Below are positions 33,101-41,990 of a stretch of DNA of 46,487 nt, piece by piece. Every line of letters starts with the position of its first letter. The first letter of the stretch is position 1. Source of the DNA: Pelomyxa schiedti. Lineage: Eukaryota > Evosea > Pelobiontida > Pelomyxidae. The stretch covers positions 1 through 46,487 of the forward strand of contig JAHLWZ010000761.1 of NCBI GenBank assembly GCA_020536535.1, in the 5' to 3' direction. Made by a program: the position numbers and the translations under genes. The notes below the pieces were generated by a model. That model was not told the origin of the DNA, ran no database searches, and saw nothing but the letters and a program-made list of their open reading frames with translations.

Positions 33101-33680
33101 TGCTATTGAGCGCGCTCTGAAGTTCATGTGTGATGACAGTGGTCTTTGGGTTCACTACTATGTGCGCCGACGCGGCCCTTGGCACCCTGGGCGATTCGCC
33201 GATATTGGCGCTGTTGATGGACTTTGCCCGCGGCCTCGTGCTTATGGCCAATGTAGCGTTCGTGTTCTTGAGGTCCGAAATGACTTGCGCAGGCGTCAGC
33301 GAAGACGCCAAGTTGGAACCAGCCCTTTTCGTCGTAATCGCCGCCGCAGCAGCCGCGGCCGCAGCCGCCGCCGCGGACAACGACGACTGCGCCGGCGCCT
33401 CCGAAGCAGCAGAATGCCTGGCAGTTTGCGGCGTGCGCCACGTGAGAGGCGTGGCCGGGAGCGAGGACGACGACGACGGCGGCGGAGGTGTGTGCGGCGG
33501 AGACGAGGGAAGGGGGGCGGAGGGGGCGGCGTAAGGGGACGACGTAGAGGTGGCGGCGGTGGCGGCGGCGGCGGCGCTGGTGGGCGAGGGGGGGTCCTCG
33601 CTGCGGCTGCGGTCCCGGCGTGCCACAGGAGATCTACAATCGCAGGGGGAGGGATTGCATGCGTCTTCGCCCCTATGCAT
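27169..33680 (-). CDS. Giant coiled-coil / WD40 / C1 / degenerate Sec7 / PH protein
   Basis: Domain order on the minus strand: Ala/Ser/Pro/Asp-rich N-terminus (33680-32650); coiled coils (SQSEAAHLKETIASLIEQIT, LQSLLSELKEIDD, VQFLTTKVVTLVQENQELHY); a Pro-rich exon with P15; WD40 blades (LIQCNNHIWVGCGG, QIWTTGADQTIRIWSP, TIRVWDVKTRDCIQTI, YIATGSDDRKLCSWD); a C1 zinc finger (HNFEPFTFKSVAYCIVC... C..C...H..C); a Ser/Pro linker; Sec7 (TPQSVAHFLSSTCWFLDCTA, ITGLDFEMALRRVFRACGQ, DFLEHLYYQF); PH (QGILSKKGVSATTQKWCVLH, TCTTWLDALAVV); and a Thr/Pro tail. Sec7 domains activate Arf GTPases using a Glu finger in the sequence LPGEAQKID. Here it reads CGQPSSSSKVD, and the second motif is also degraded. Exons connect in frame throughout, supporting one gene, though a two-gene split inside the coiled coils cannot be fully excluded. 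Confidence 0.72.
31651..31681. repeat. Perfect 11-bp hairpin inside an intron
   Basis: AACGGAGTTAT (31651-31661) and its exact reverse complement (31671-31681) are separated by 9 nt. It lies in the intron between two coiled-coil exons of the Sec7 giant, and that intron (about 115 bp) is longer than its neighbours. Confidence 0.6.
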
Positions 33681-33809
33681 TGTGATGCTCTCGGGGGGCT
33701 TCGGCCTTGGCTTTTTTTTTTTTTGTTGTCCGGGTTAGGTTATTGCCAGGAACAACCGTGATGATGTCCGTTCGCGGAACCATCCCGAGTCATTTTCGAC
33801 GGAGAGAAG
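33681..33809. promoter_or_regulatory. 129-bp divergent promoter region
   Basis: Start codons of the Sec7 giant (-) and the F-box/RCC1 gene (+) are only 129 bp apart, so both promoters and 5' UTRs share this space. It contains a T11 tract (33714-33724). No TATA box is evident. Confidence 0.4.
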
Positions 33810-35604
33810 ATGACGACTGACATCCACCATTCAATTGTTCCTCAGGTGGAAATGAGCGAAGATTACTTGAGGGCCCTGTCGTGGTGCTGCCGGTATCTAT
33901 GCATCGCGGACGTTCTTCATCTGTCTGCTAGTTGTCATGTGGGTGTTATTATTCTTTCACTGTTGGCAAACATAAAACTGCTGGAAGGCCTTAAGAGTGC
34001 TTGCGCTTGAGGAAGATATGTGGAGGTCGCTCGTGCATGAAACTTTCCCAAATATCACTTTGCCTCCGACGGCTGCCAAGTTCTGCCGAAGTTGTCCGAG
34101 ACCACAATACGAAATTTTCAAGGCACACCTCCTTTTTGGTTTTTTTTTTTTTTTTGCATTTAATTCCCTGGGCAGAGGCTATTCACGGCCAAACCTTTTG
34201 TTTGGGGATCATCCTCCAGAAACAGACTTGGAATTCCAGGAACAAAGACATTTGACTCGCCTGTGCCTCTACCTCTCCCTCCCGATTTCCCACGTGTGAA
34301 ATTCTTTGCTAAAGCACAGGAAACGGGCAGCTGTCTTATCACATATGACAAGCGTGCATGTTGGTGCATCTGTTAACTTCTATTGTGCTTATCTACTTTA
34401 GATGTATGGGGGAATAGTATACCTCAGCCTACTTTGTTGAGCAATGTTAAGAACGCTGTACACGCTTATTGTGGACTATCTGAAACAGTGATTTGTACCG
34501 AAAGTGGAGAAGTGTAAGTTGACTCGTCCACAAAAACACGGAAAATATAAAGTTACGTAGGGCCTATTGGTTCAGTAACGCATTTCACCCAAATTGAAAG
34601 CCAACTGGGCTCTGATGAAAAACCTGTTCCTACATTAACATATTCTCCACTTAGATTAAGCTATCGCAGATCCAATGCGTGACTGGACAAAATCAGTACT
34701 CAGGAGTTCTCACTAATCAATCAGTACTCATTCTTTGGAGAAATACTTCGACATTAACACGAGTTATCTCCTCTTTGCCCATTGCCAGGGTGTAAGTACA
34801 GATATTACATATTCATACATTTGTTCATACTCTACATTATAGCAAAGGTTCCCATCGTATTTTTTTTGCTATCACAACCACTGGGGAGCTCTTTTATTGG
34901 TCATCTTTCTTTTTCCCCCTTCAGAGAGCACTGACCTCATCACAGGGCCCCGTCTACCCCAACTTGGCAAAGGGTTGCCAGAACAGAGGGTTTAGTTATC
35001 ACCGATGTTGATGGCGGAACAAACCACTATGGTTTCCTTACTTCCACAGGGCAGCTCTACACCTGGTTAGCTTTTATGTTAATTCCCTGACACCCTGCCT
35101 TACAAATGAAAGGGGTGACAATAGCTTCGGGCAGCTAGGACAGCCCACAGCTTCACGCCCAATCAGTATCACCCCTTACACCTGCACTCCAGAGCCAGTC
35201 ACATGGTTTACCCAGCGGAATATTGTTTTAACAGCCGTAAACTGTGGTGGTTATTCGGCATGGGCTGGCGGGTACCCCTCTTTATCTGTTCCTTACCTAG
35301 TAACAGAGCACTTTCTCGCTCTACAGGCACACCCTTACCATTGACACTGCTGGGCATGTTTACTTCTTTGGGTCATTCAACTACACATTCACCTGGGAAC
35401 CCCAGATAATGCCGTTCTTTGAGGACCGTGCTGTATTGTCCATGATGTCAGGGGAAGACTGGGCAGGCGTTGTTGTCTCAGCACCATTTTCAAGTGTGGA
35501 AGAGACAAAGTCTAGTATACCAAATAGGTGCTGTATTTGTTGAATTTTTTTTTTAAAGTGACGGAAGACACTGTGAGGAAGTTTTGGTTTTGGTGGGGTA
35601 CTGA
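33810..35604 (+). CDS. F-box / RCC1-like beta-propeller protein
   Basis: The first two exons give an F-box-like module: DYLRALSWCCRYLCIADVLH, LSASCHALRVLALEEDMWRS, LVHETFP (intron about 33940-33990). After a linker exon, RCC1-type blades follow: NAVHAYCGLSETVICTESGE, VLVITDVDGGTNHYGFLTST, GQLYTW, GQLGQPTASRPISITPYT, LTIDTAGHVYFFGSFNYTF, FFEDRAVLSMMSGEDWAGVV. The last exon ends EEVLVLVGY-stop at 35604. RCC1 repeats form a seven-bladed propeller; here four to five blades can be traced, so it may be a shortened or divergent propeller. Probable substrate adaptor of an SCF ligase; F-box to RCC1 combinations are known in amoebozoans and animals. Confidence 0.65.
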
Positions 35605-35765
35605 TTTCTGTTGTGATGCAGACCAAATCCCAGAGCCCAGCCTCCAAGCCACATCACACCCAAGAGTAAGTTTGAACCAGGAGTGTTGGCCAACTCCCAA
35701 ACAAAGACCAATCAAAATGACTCTGCAGTCATAAAGTGGCAAGTTCAGTAACTGGAGTGGACCAT

Positions 35766-36530
35766 TCATTCGTGCTCCTGTTTCACATTCGCTTGCAATT
35801 GGAAACCACCATAGCGAGAGCACTGATCAGCAGAGCCAAGAACATAGGCGTGAACAGCGTCGGCATTCAACTCAAATGTCCCATCTTCTTCAATTCCAGT
35901 TGAGCCCTTCCCACCAACGCAACCACTTTCACGGCTGAAAGCGACGCACCCAAGAACACTTGCACAAACGCAGCATTCCACCACAAATCGCACGCTTTCA
36001 ATCCCCGTGGTGTCAAGAGCTGCCGAAGGAACACTATCCACTGAAGGCGATGTAGGGAATGAACGCGAAGTGGCGGTGCTTGGCAAGGGTCCGGCCGTAG
36101 GCGACCTCAAAGGTTGAGTTGGCCTCACACACCGCATGCGTCGAAGCTGCAGGGTCTTTTTGACTGGATCGTGGGAAATGTAATCGCCAGAGTCTCCCAC
36201 GACAGACAAGCACCCGCAGCACTGCAAAACGGAATGAACTGGTTGTGGCTTGAACAGTGATTGGCTGCGGAACCCGAACTCGCCAATAGAGCCGCTGTCG
36301 GCGCTGCTGTTTGGCAAGTTATTTGGCACAAGATGCGGAGTAGACGTAACAGGTGACGACGCAGAGAGTGTCTCCTTCTTGGATGCTAGAGATCTCCTTC
36401 TCGCAGGAACAGTGGGAATGGCAACAGAATGAGGCAACGTAGCGGCAAACTCGAACAACACGTCCCTTCTGGATGTGGGCGGATCTTGGCTATCACCACC
36501 ATCGACCGGTGGCACACCACCAAACAGCAT
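35766..36530 (-). CDS. Mis18-domain centromere protein
   Basis: Intronless 254-residue protein. The N-terminal 95 residues are Ser/Pro-rich. A Mis18/Yippee-fold domain follows: VHSVLQCCGCLSVVGDSGDY (first CxxC), then after a Ser/Pro insert of about 60 residues RFVVECCVCASVLGCVAFS (second CxxC), and the signature FELNADAVHAYVLGS. Mis18 proteins bind zinc through the two CxxC motifs and help load the centromeric histone CENP-A. The insert between the halves is longer than in animal Mis18A. The lack of introns is notable in such an intron-rich neighbourhood. Divergent from the SRRM1 gene. Confidence 0.82.
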   Translation of the reverse strand: MLFGGVPPVDGGDSQDPPTSRRDVLFEFAATLPHSVAIPTVPARRRSLASKKETLSASSPVTSTPHLVPNNLPNSSADSGSIGEFGFRSQSLFKPQPVHSVLQCCGCLSVVGDSGDYISHDPVKKTLQLRRMRCVRPTQPLRSPTAGPLPSTATSRSFPTSPSVDSVPSAALDTTGIESVRFVVECCVCASVLGCVAFSRESGCVGGKGSTGIEEDGTFELNADAVHAYVLGSADQCSRYGGFQLQANVKQEHE

Positions 36531-36637
36531 TTTTTGTTTTGTTTATGCCTCCAGGATCAATTTGGCAGATCTGGATGTCAATTGCACCCAGGTTTTTTTT
36601 CCTTTTGATCTCCTGAAAGAATTTTTTGATTTGGTCC
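36531..36637. promoter_or_regulatory. 107-bp divergent promoter region
   Basis: The shortest head-to-head spacer in the window, between Mis18 (-) and the SRRM1-like gene (+). It contains a TTTGTTTTGTTT stretch and T-rich tracts. Confidence 0.4.
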
Positions 36638-38847
36638 ATGGAGGCTGGTGGTTTCTTCCGGGTGCGTAGTCGTTTTTATTTTCTCTGTTTTTCCCGTGGA
36701 ATGCTCACACAGTTTTGTTCGTTTTTTGGTGGTGTTTGTTGTTTTTTTTTTTTTTTAGGGCACGAGCTTGGAACAAGATGGAAGATTTTCCAACAAAGAA
36801 AAGAAACTCTTAAAGCTTTATGCATTTCCGCCTTCTTTTTCAATCAAGGTACGGCTGTTTTTTTTTTTTTTTTACGATGTCAACGCGGTACAACAGGTGG
36901 ATATGAGAAAGGTAAATTTGCGAGTAATTGAACCTTGGATTGCTCAAAAAGTTGTTTCTCTTCTCGGTTTTGAAGATGATGTGCTTATAAACTATGTTTG
37001 CAGTCAACTGGAAGAACAGGTTTTCTTTCCTTGTGCATTCCTCTTTTTTTTTTTTTAATCTGCACCCCCAGAATGTTGATCCTAAGCGGATGCTGATCAA
37101 TTTAACTGGATTTCTTGAGGGAGATGCAATGAAATTTGTTTCAGACTTGTGGGAGTTACTTGTGTCTGCACAAAATGGTATTGAGGGCATACCACCCAAC
37201 TTTATTGAGGCCAAAAAGATGGAATTGGCAAAACAAAAGGTGCTTCACTCATTTTTATTTGTTGCCCACAATTTTCCACCAAAAACTCACAATCAAAAAT
37301 ACAATGCCTAAAACAGTTCTCTGCAGGAGGCACATGACAAGATAAAGGAAGACATTCGCCGCACCAAAGAAAAAGTTGAGAAGGAGGTGGCAGAACGCCT
37401 TGTAACACAGGCAGCCTCAGTTCCTGATTCTTCCATGACCACAGCTCCTCAGGATCCTGTTGAGTCCCAAACTACTGTTCCTGTTTCCAGTACTCCATCA
37501 TCAACTTCAACTACCTCTGTCACTGGGCCTGTTGCAGAGACTTCAACATCGTATGTCATCTTTGTAGATATTTTACGTGTCCCATATATATTCACAGTGA
37601 CAAAAAGTCTCATACTAAGACTTCCTCTCGATCCCGATCTCGTTCTCACTCGCACTCAAGCAGTCCTTCCTCACATTCACGTTCACGCTCTCACTCAGGA
37701 TCAAGATCACGCTCACACTCTCGCAACAAGCACCACGGCCGGTATTGCAATTTTTCTTTCTAATCAAATTTCATTTTTTTCCCTCATTTTGTAGGCACTC
37801 TGGCACCCGGCACAGCTTCTCTCATCATTCACGTCGCCGATCTCCTGACCGAAGAGATAGAGATAGATATGGGCGTGATCGCCGTGATTGGCCACGGAAA
37901 AGTGGTGAAAGAGGTGATTCGGAGGAAAGGGAAAAACCAAAACGAGCTGAAACAAGAGACAAGGGAAGAGATTCAATCAAGGAGGCACCTAAAGAAGGGG
38001 ACGGTGACAAAGATTTAGCGAGACCTGGTGAGAGGACAAGGGAGACCCCAGAGAGAGACCGTCCCGACAGAGACAGGCGGGACCGAAGAGACCAAGAGCG
38101 AGATAGAGCTGAGGATAAAAATGAAAGAGAAAGACGCCGATTGGATAGGGACAGAGATCACCGCAAAGACAGAACAAAGGAAGGGGACAGAGAAGGAGGA
38201 AGAGATCGAGGCAAAGAAAAACCAAAAGAACGTGACCGTGACCGTGACCGTGACCATGACTATGACAGAGACAGAGACCGCGAAAGAGAAAGAAATCGGA
38301 ACCGAGACCGGGACAGAGGAGAAAAATCTGCCAGTACCAAAGAATCAAGGCCCAAAGATGTTGATCAAGAAACCACTGAAAAGCCAAAGCCGGATGAAAC
38401 AGTACCTGAAGATACTGTGGATCGCAAGAGAAAGATTTCTCGGTCTAAATCGCCCCCCCCTGAGCGAGTATGCAGTTTTCTTTTCCCCTTCGTTTTAATC
38501 ACAAATGCAGGAAGGGGAATTGGATGTCGAGGCACCCCCTTCAAAGAAACACCGACGGTATTTCCCACCTAATTTTCATCACGAAATAGTAACTATTCAA
38601 CAGCAGTGTGGAGTCCGGGAAAAAACATCACCACCACCATCATCATCACAAAAAAACCGAGTCACCAAGCCCTGACAAACACTCGTCATCTCCAACCCAC
38701 TTGGACACGCCCACTACTACAGAAGCAACTGACATTTCTCAGGAAGAACGAGAAAGACAAGAGCTGCTAGAAAAGGAGTTGCGGGAGCGAGCAATGGCTT
38801 CAACAAAGAAGAGGGAGGAAAGTGATGCAGGAGGTCACTCATCCTAA
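36638..38847 (+). CDS. SRRM1: SRRM1-like splicing coactivator (PWI domain plus RS/RD domain)
   Basis: Nuclear protein that bridges splicing factors and the exon junction complex. The N-terminus MEAGGFFRGTSLEQDGRFSN continues the animal SRRM1 pattern with only minor changes. The PWI domain follows: VNLRVIEPWIAQKVVSLLGF, EDDVLINYVCSQLEEQ, MLINLTGFLEGDAMKFVSDL, WELLVSAQNGIEGIPPNFIE. After a Ser/Thr linker come the charged repeats: SRSRSRSHSHSSSPSSHSR, then hundreds of RD/RE/RS residues (RDRDRDHDYDRDRDRERERN) and a His-rich stretch. Introns at about 36662-36757, 36848-36898, 37021-37071, 37240-37326 and others have T/pyrimidine-rich ends. The stop at 38845 follows GGHSS. RS-domain phosphorylation is expected. 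Confidence 0.92.
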
Positions 38848-38940
38848 ACACCCTCATGTATTGTTCTACTGTGCGGAAGAAAAAAAACCCAACAGGGGTC
38901 AAAAACGCATAAAATCACACTGCCCTCCACAACACACACC

Positions 38941-38968
38941 CAAACAAAACAAAACAAAACAAAATAAA
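38941..38968 (+). terminator. CAAAA repeat with AATAAA signal
   Basis: Five CAAA(A) units end in AATAAA at 38963-38968, about 100 bp after the SRRM1 stop. TTTATT on the same strand at 38982-38987 and 39016-39021 would serve the convergent phosphoesterase gene. Confidence 0.4.
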
Positions 38969-39071
38969 CAGTTCTACTTGTGATTTATTCACATTGACAA
39001 CACAAGGAAAACCCTTTATTTTACTGTTGTATTTTCCCATACAAAAAGTACAGTAGGTGTTTTAATTTAGC

Positions 39072-41106
39072 TTAGAATAATAACTGAGCTGCTTTGACGG
39101 GAGTGCTGCTTCCGTCGGCTTCTAGTGAAAACCACGTGATGTTTGCTGTGGGTGTGAATGTGGCTCTGGAATTTGCTGTGATTGTCTGTACAATAGCTTT
39201 GGCGAGTGTTTGTGGTGTTTTGGGAATTTGGCTGTTCTCGATGTATATCTCCGCAAAGGAGCTGACTGAATCGCTAATAGCCCCATCGTTAATGTACACC
39301 CTCTTTTCATGACCGTAGTGTGCCAGTGACATTAATTCTGGTGAGTGTGTATGGCCCAGAACGAGGATTCTTGTATCACTTCCCTGGTATTTTGGTAAGT
39401 TATGAGGCTTTCTTTCAATTAATTTACATGAAGAATATCGCGTGCATATTGCTCAATTGAAAAGCTTGCACCCCCAGCACCCAGGCAGAGTCTTAGTTTA
39501 TCTGAGGACCATACAAAGTAATACAGGAGACATTTTACTATGCTTGACTGTGAGTGTTCTGCTTGCATCCACTGAAACTCTTCTGCTACTTCTTTCTTGA
39601 GGAAGAATTAAACAACTGATGATTCCAAAGGGTCATACAAACGATTTGTTTGTTCCGTCAGGCATTTTGAAGAATCGAGAATCCAATTGGTTTATAGTTA
39701 TTGGAGATTCCCCGATGTGTGTACATATTGTGTTGTATATGCTCAAAAGTAAATTGGGAATCTGTGTTTATGTCACATTGCAATATATTTGGTATCTTAC
39801 ATCAAATTGGAGAAAGTTATCGGCAATTTTCCACATCTCCGATGTTGACGCCCCTTTGTACCAATCCCACGATGAACAGAGTCTATAAAGCTTTATTAAT
39901 TACTTCAATCTCCTATGAGAGCGTGATGCCTTGTCACATAATATCCAATAGGAAATTGGTGGTGGCTTCGTTTGCTCTTAGGTAAACTGTTGTAGTGGTC
40001 GATTAAGTGGCCATGCCCGATCCGAATTTGGAAAAAAGGAGAAACAGAGGATGGAACGTTGTACCAGTACTCGTCTTCGCTCTGTCAAAGTCAGACAAGA
40101 AAAAAAAACATAAAATCAAAGAAGTAGCAAGAAAGAATGCTAAAAACAATAGTGTGGTTATGACGCTCACATTACTGTAAATGAAAGATGGTAGATACCG
40201 ATATTAGGGTTACATTGAGCTGAAATAGGACATTTATGCGCTCTTGTGTGACAGAATTATCATCGTGATTACTGTTAAGTACATCAGGAAGTAGCATCCA
40301 CTGTTGTTCCATACCCAATAACATACACAAGGTGCACTCCCTAAGTAAAGAATCAACTGGTCGTTGCATAAAGAAAAGGTGTAAAACTGATCAACCTCAT
40401 TCGCCAGGCGAGTTAGTCCCTGCTTGATAGTCCTTCCAATGAAAGAATCCATTACCTCTTCCACGCTTTTGGGGGTGACATAATGGGGCTGTGCCCACAC
40501 ATCAATAAAATCACCATTGATGACAAGAATGCGGTATTTAGCTTTGGATAGGTGCACAATGTCAAACAGGGATTCCAGTTTGGACAATTGCTTTCCACCA
40601 AAAGAGTGCATAATTGTAGGGGAAGAAGTGGTCATTGGTACTGAGTCCAAAGCTGTAGTACTGGGAAGGCTTTTTGGGGCCACGAAAGAGGCACCCACAT
40701 GTAAATCCGAGCAACTAAAGATTGCAACATTAGCTGGTGGAGCAGCAGGCTCTGGTGAGTCATCCGCCTCACCGATTCTTGGGGTACACAATTCCGGCAG
40801 GTAACCGCACAGCCACCACCGCCACAATGGCAGAGTAACCACCAAAACCACCACCACAAAAGAGACCACAAAGGAGATGCCGAAAAACAGGGCATAGATG
40901 TAGGTCACCCCAAGGTTCCACACGCGCGCCAGCACCCTCATTGTCGCGGAAAAGCATGTACTGCTCGTAGCGGAGGCGGAACTGCGGAAAAACAACGTTC
41001 TTCTTGGCCCCGCCGACTTTGGTCTCCTCGCCGTCAATGGTGACGGCTGGCCTTCCTCATCATCCCTTGCTGTTGCCCGCGACGCACCCCGCAACATTTT
41101 TTTCAT
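39072..41106 (-). CDS. Membrane-anchored metallophosphoesterase (calcineurin-like)
   Basis: Metal-dependent phosphohydrolase. The N-terminus is about 70 cytosolic Arg/Ser-rich residues, then a hydrophobic membrane segment (YIYALFFGISFVVSFVVVVL). The catalytic core has the motifs in order: FSCSDLHVG (D-x-H), ILVINGDFIDVW (GDxxD), VYVIGNHDDN (GNHD, across an intron), RIGHGHLID, and VLGHTHSPE (GHTH). All metal ligands are present. A C-terminal domain follows (SLAHYGHEKRVYINDGAISD) and stops at 39072. The GHGH-D and final GHTHSPE spacing resembles UDP-diacylglucosamine hydrolase-like and related membrane phosphoesterases, but I would not name a substrate. Five or more introns; the middle exons around 39400-40000 are less certain. 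Confidence 0.8.
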
Positions 41107-41571
41107 TAAATGGCAAATAGTGCCAACAATTACCCGTGTTGATGAGTCGGCAGGGGAGTGATGCCAAACCTCCCCAGTCGACGTGGCCCACGTTCAATAC
41201 GAAAAAAAAAAAAAAACACTTTGCATTTACACCCTTTGGTTTTGAGATGCTTTCCAGGAATGCAACACAACCCCACACCAATCAGGCCTGTTTGATGCTA
41301 TTGAAGGGACACGCAGTCGTGTCGTAAAATAAATTGGAAAGATCTTTGATACACGCGGAGGAAATGTTGAATGTTGATGCTGTAACTGCACCTTTCTTGC
41401 CCGAGTTGGGACCCCAAGTGTGATGAATTCCAGTCAACTGTTAGTAAAGACAAAAAAAAAAGGTCACGCGACCAGCTATTTATTTAAATGCCATTAAAAA
41501 AAAAAAAAAAACAAAGCCGTCAACCAGCCTCCCCTGTTTATTCTCTTTTTTTTTTTTTTTTTGTGTCTTTC
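41107..41571. other. Intergenic region left of the small unknown ORF
   Basis: 465 bp with long A tracts (41201-41215, 41493-41510) and a T tract (41546-41562). It holds the promoter of the phosphoesterase gene (-) and perhaps a 5' exon or UTR of the small plus-strand ORF. I see no convincing gene. A 41488 start for that ORF would translate homopolymer-derived Lys and Phe runs and looks like intron or UTR sequence. Confidence 0.4.
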
Positions 41572-41877
41572 ATGCCTTGGTGGAGCCCGTTCATTGATGG
41601 CACTGTCCAAGTAAAACTCAATGGTGACACGAAAGAGCTGCATTTGATACCGTACGTGTTACATAAGGTGCCCGCTGCATTGACGACTTCAATGGTTTTT
41701 GTATGGAACAAGGACATCTGTAACTCTCACATTGATGCTGGGTGGCAGTTGTGGAACACCGGAGATCTTGGCGAGATGTGTCTCTTTGAGAGCACACAGC
41801 ACCAAATTTGCCGTTTCGACGAACTCTGCTACTTTCCTAGTTCTCAATTAAATCTCGCTACAAAGGAGGGATTTTAA
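41572..41877 (+). CDS. Small unknown protein (101 residues)
   Basis: ATG 41572 follows a T18 tract and begins MPWWSPFIDGTVQVKLNGDT. The rest has normal composition, with five Cys and four Trp: LHKVPAALTTSMVFVWNKD, AGWQLWNTGDLGEMCLFEST, CRFDELCYFPSSQLNL. It looks like a folded beta-rich domain rather than a chance ORF, but I do not recognise it. It could be the last exon of a longer gene whose earlier exon lies in 41107-41480. Both ends are uncertain. Confidence 0.45.
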   Translation: MPWWSPFIDGTVQVKLNGDTKELHLIPYVLHKVPAALTTSMVFVWNKDICNSHIDAGWQLWNTGDLGEMCLFESTQHQICRFDELCYFPSSQLNLATKEGF

Positions 41878-41990
41878 TTACAATAACGGAAAGGTAACAA
41901 ACCGTCATGTGCGAAATGCCAAAAAAGCTTCTTTTTCCCCCCAAAAGTTAGTTTTATCCATTTAAAACAAATAAAACCAACAACAACGAG

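Noticed and set aside
33126-33761. 211-codon plus-strand open frame with long Arg/Gly runs
   Set aside because: Complement of the Ala/Ser/Pro-rich N-terminal exon of the Sec7 giant; its composition follows from the opposite strand.
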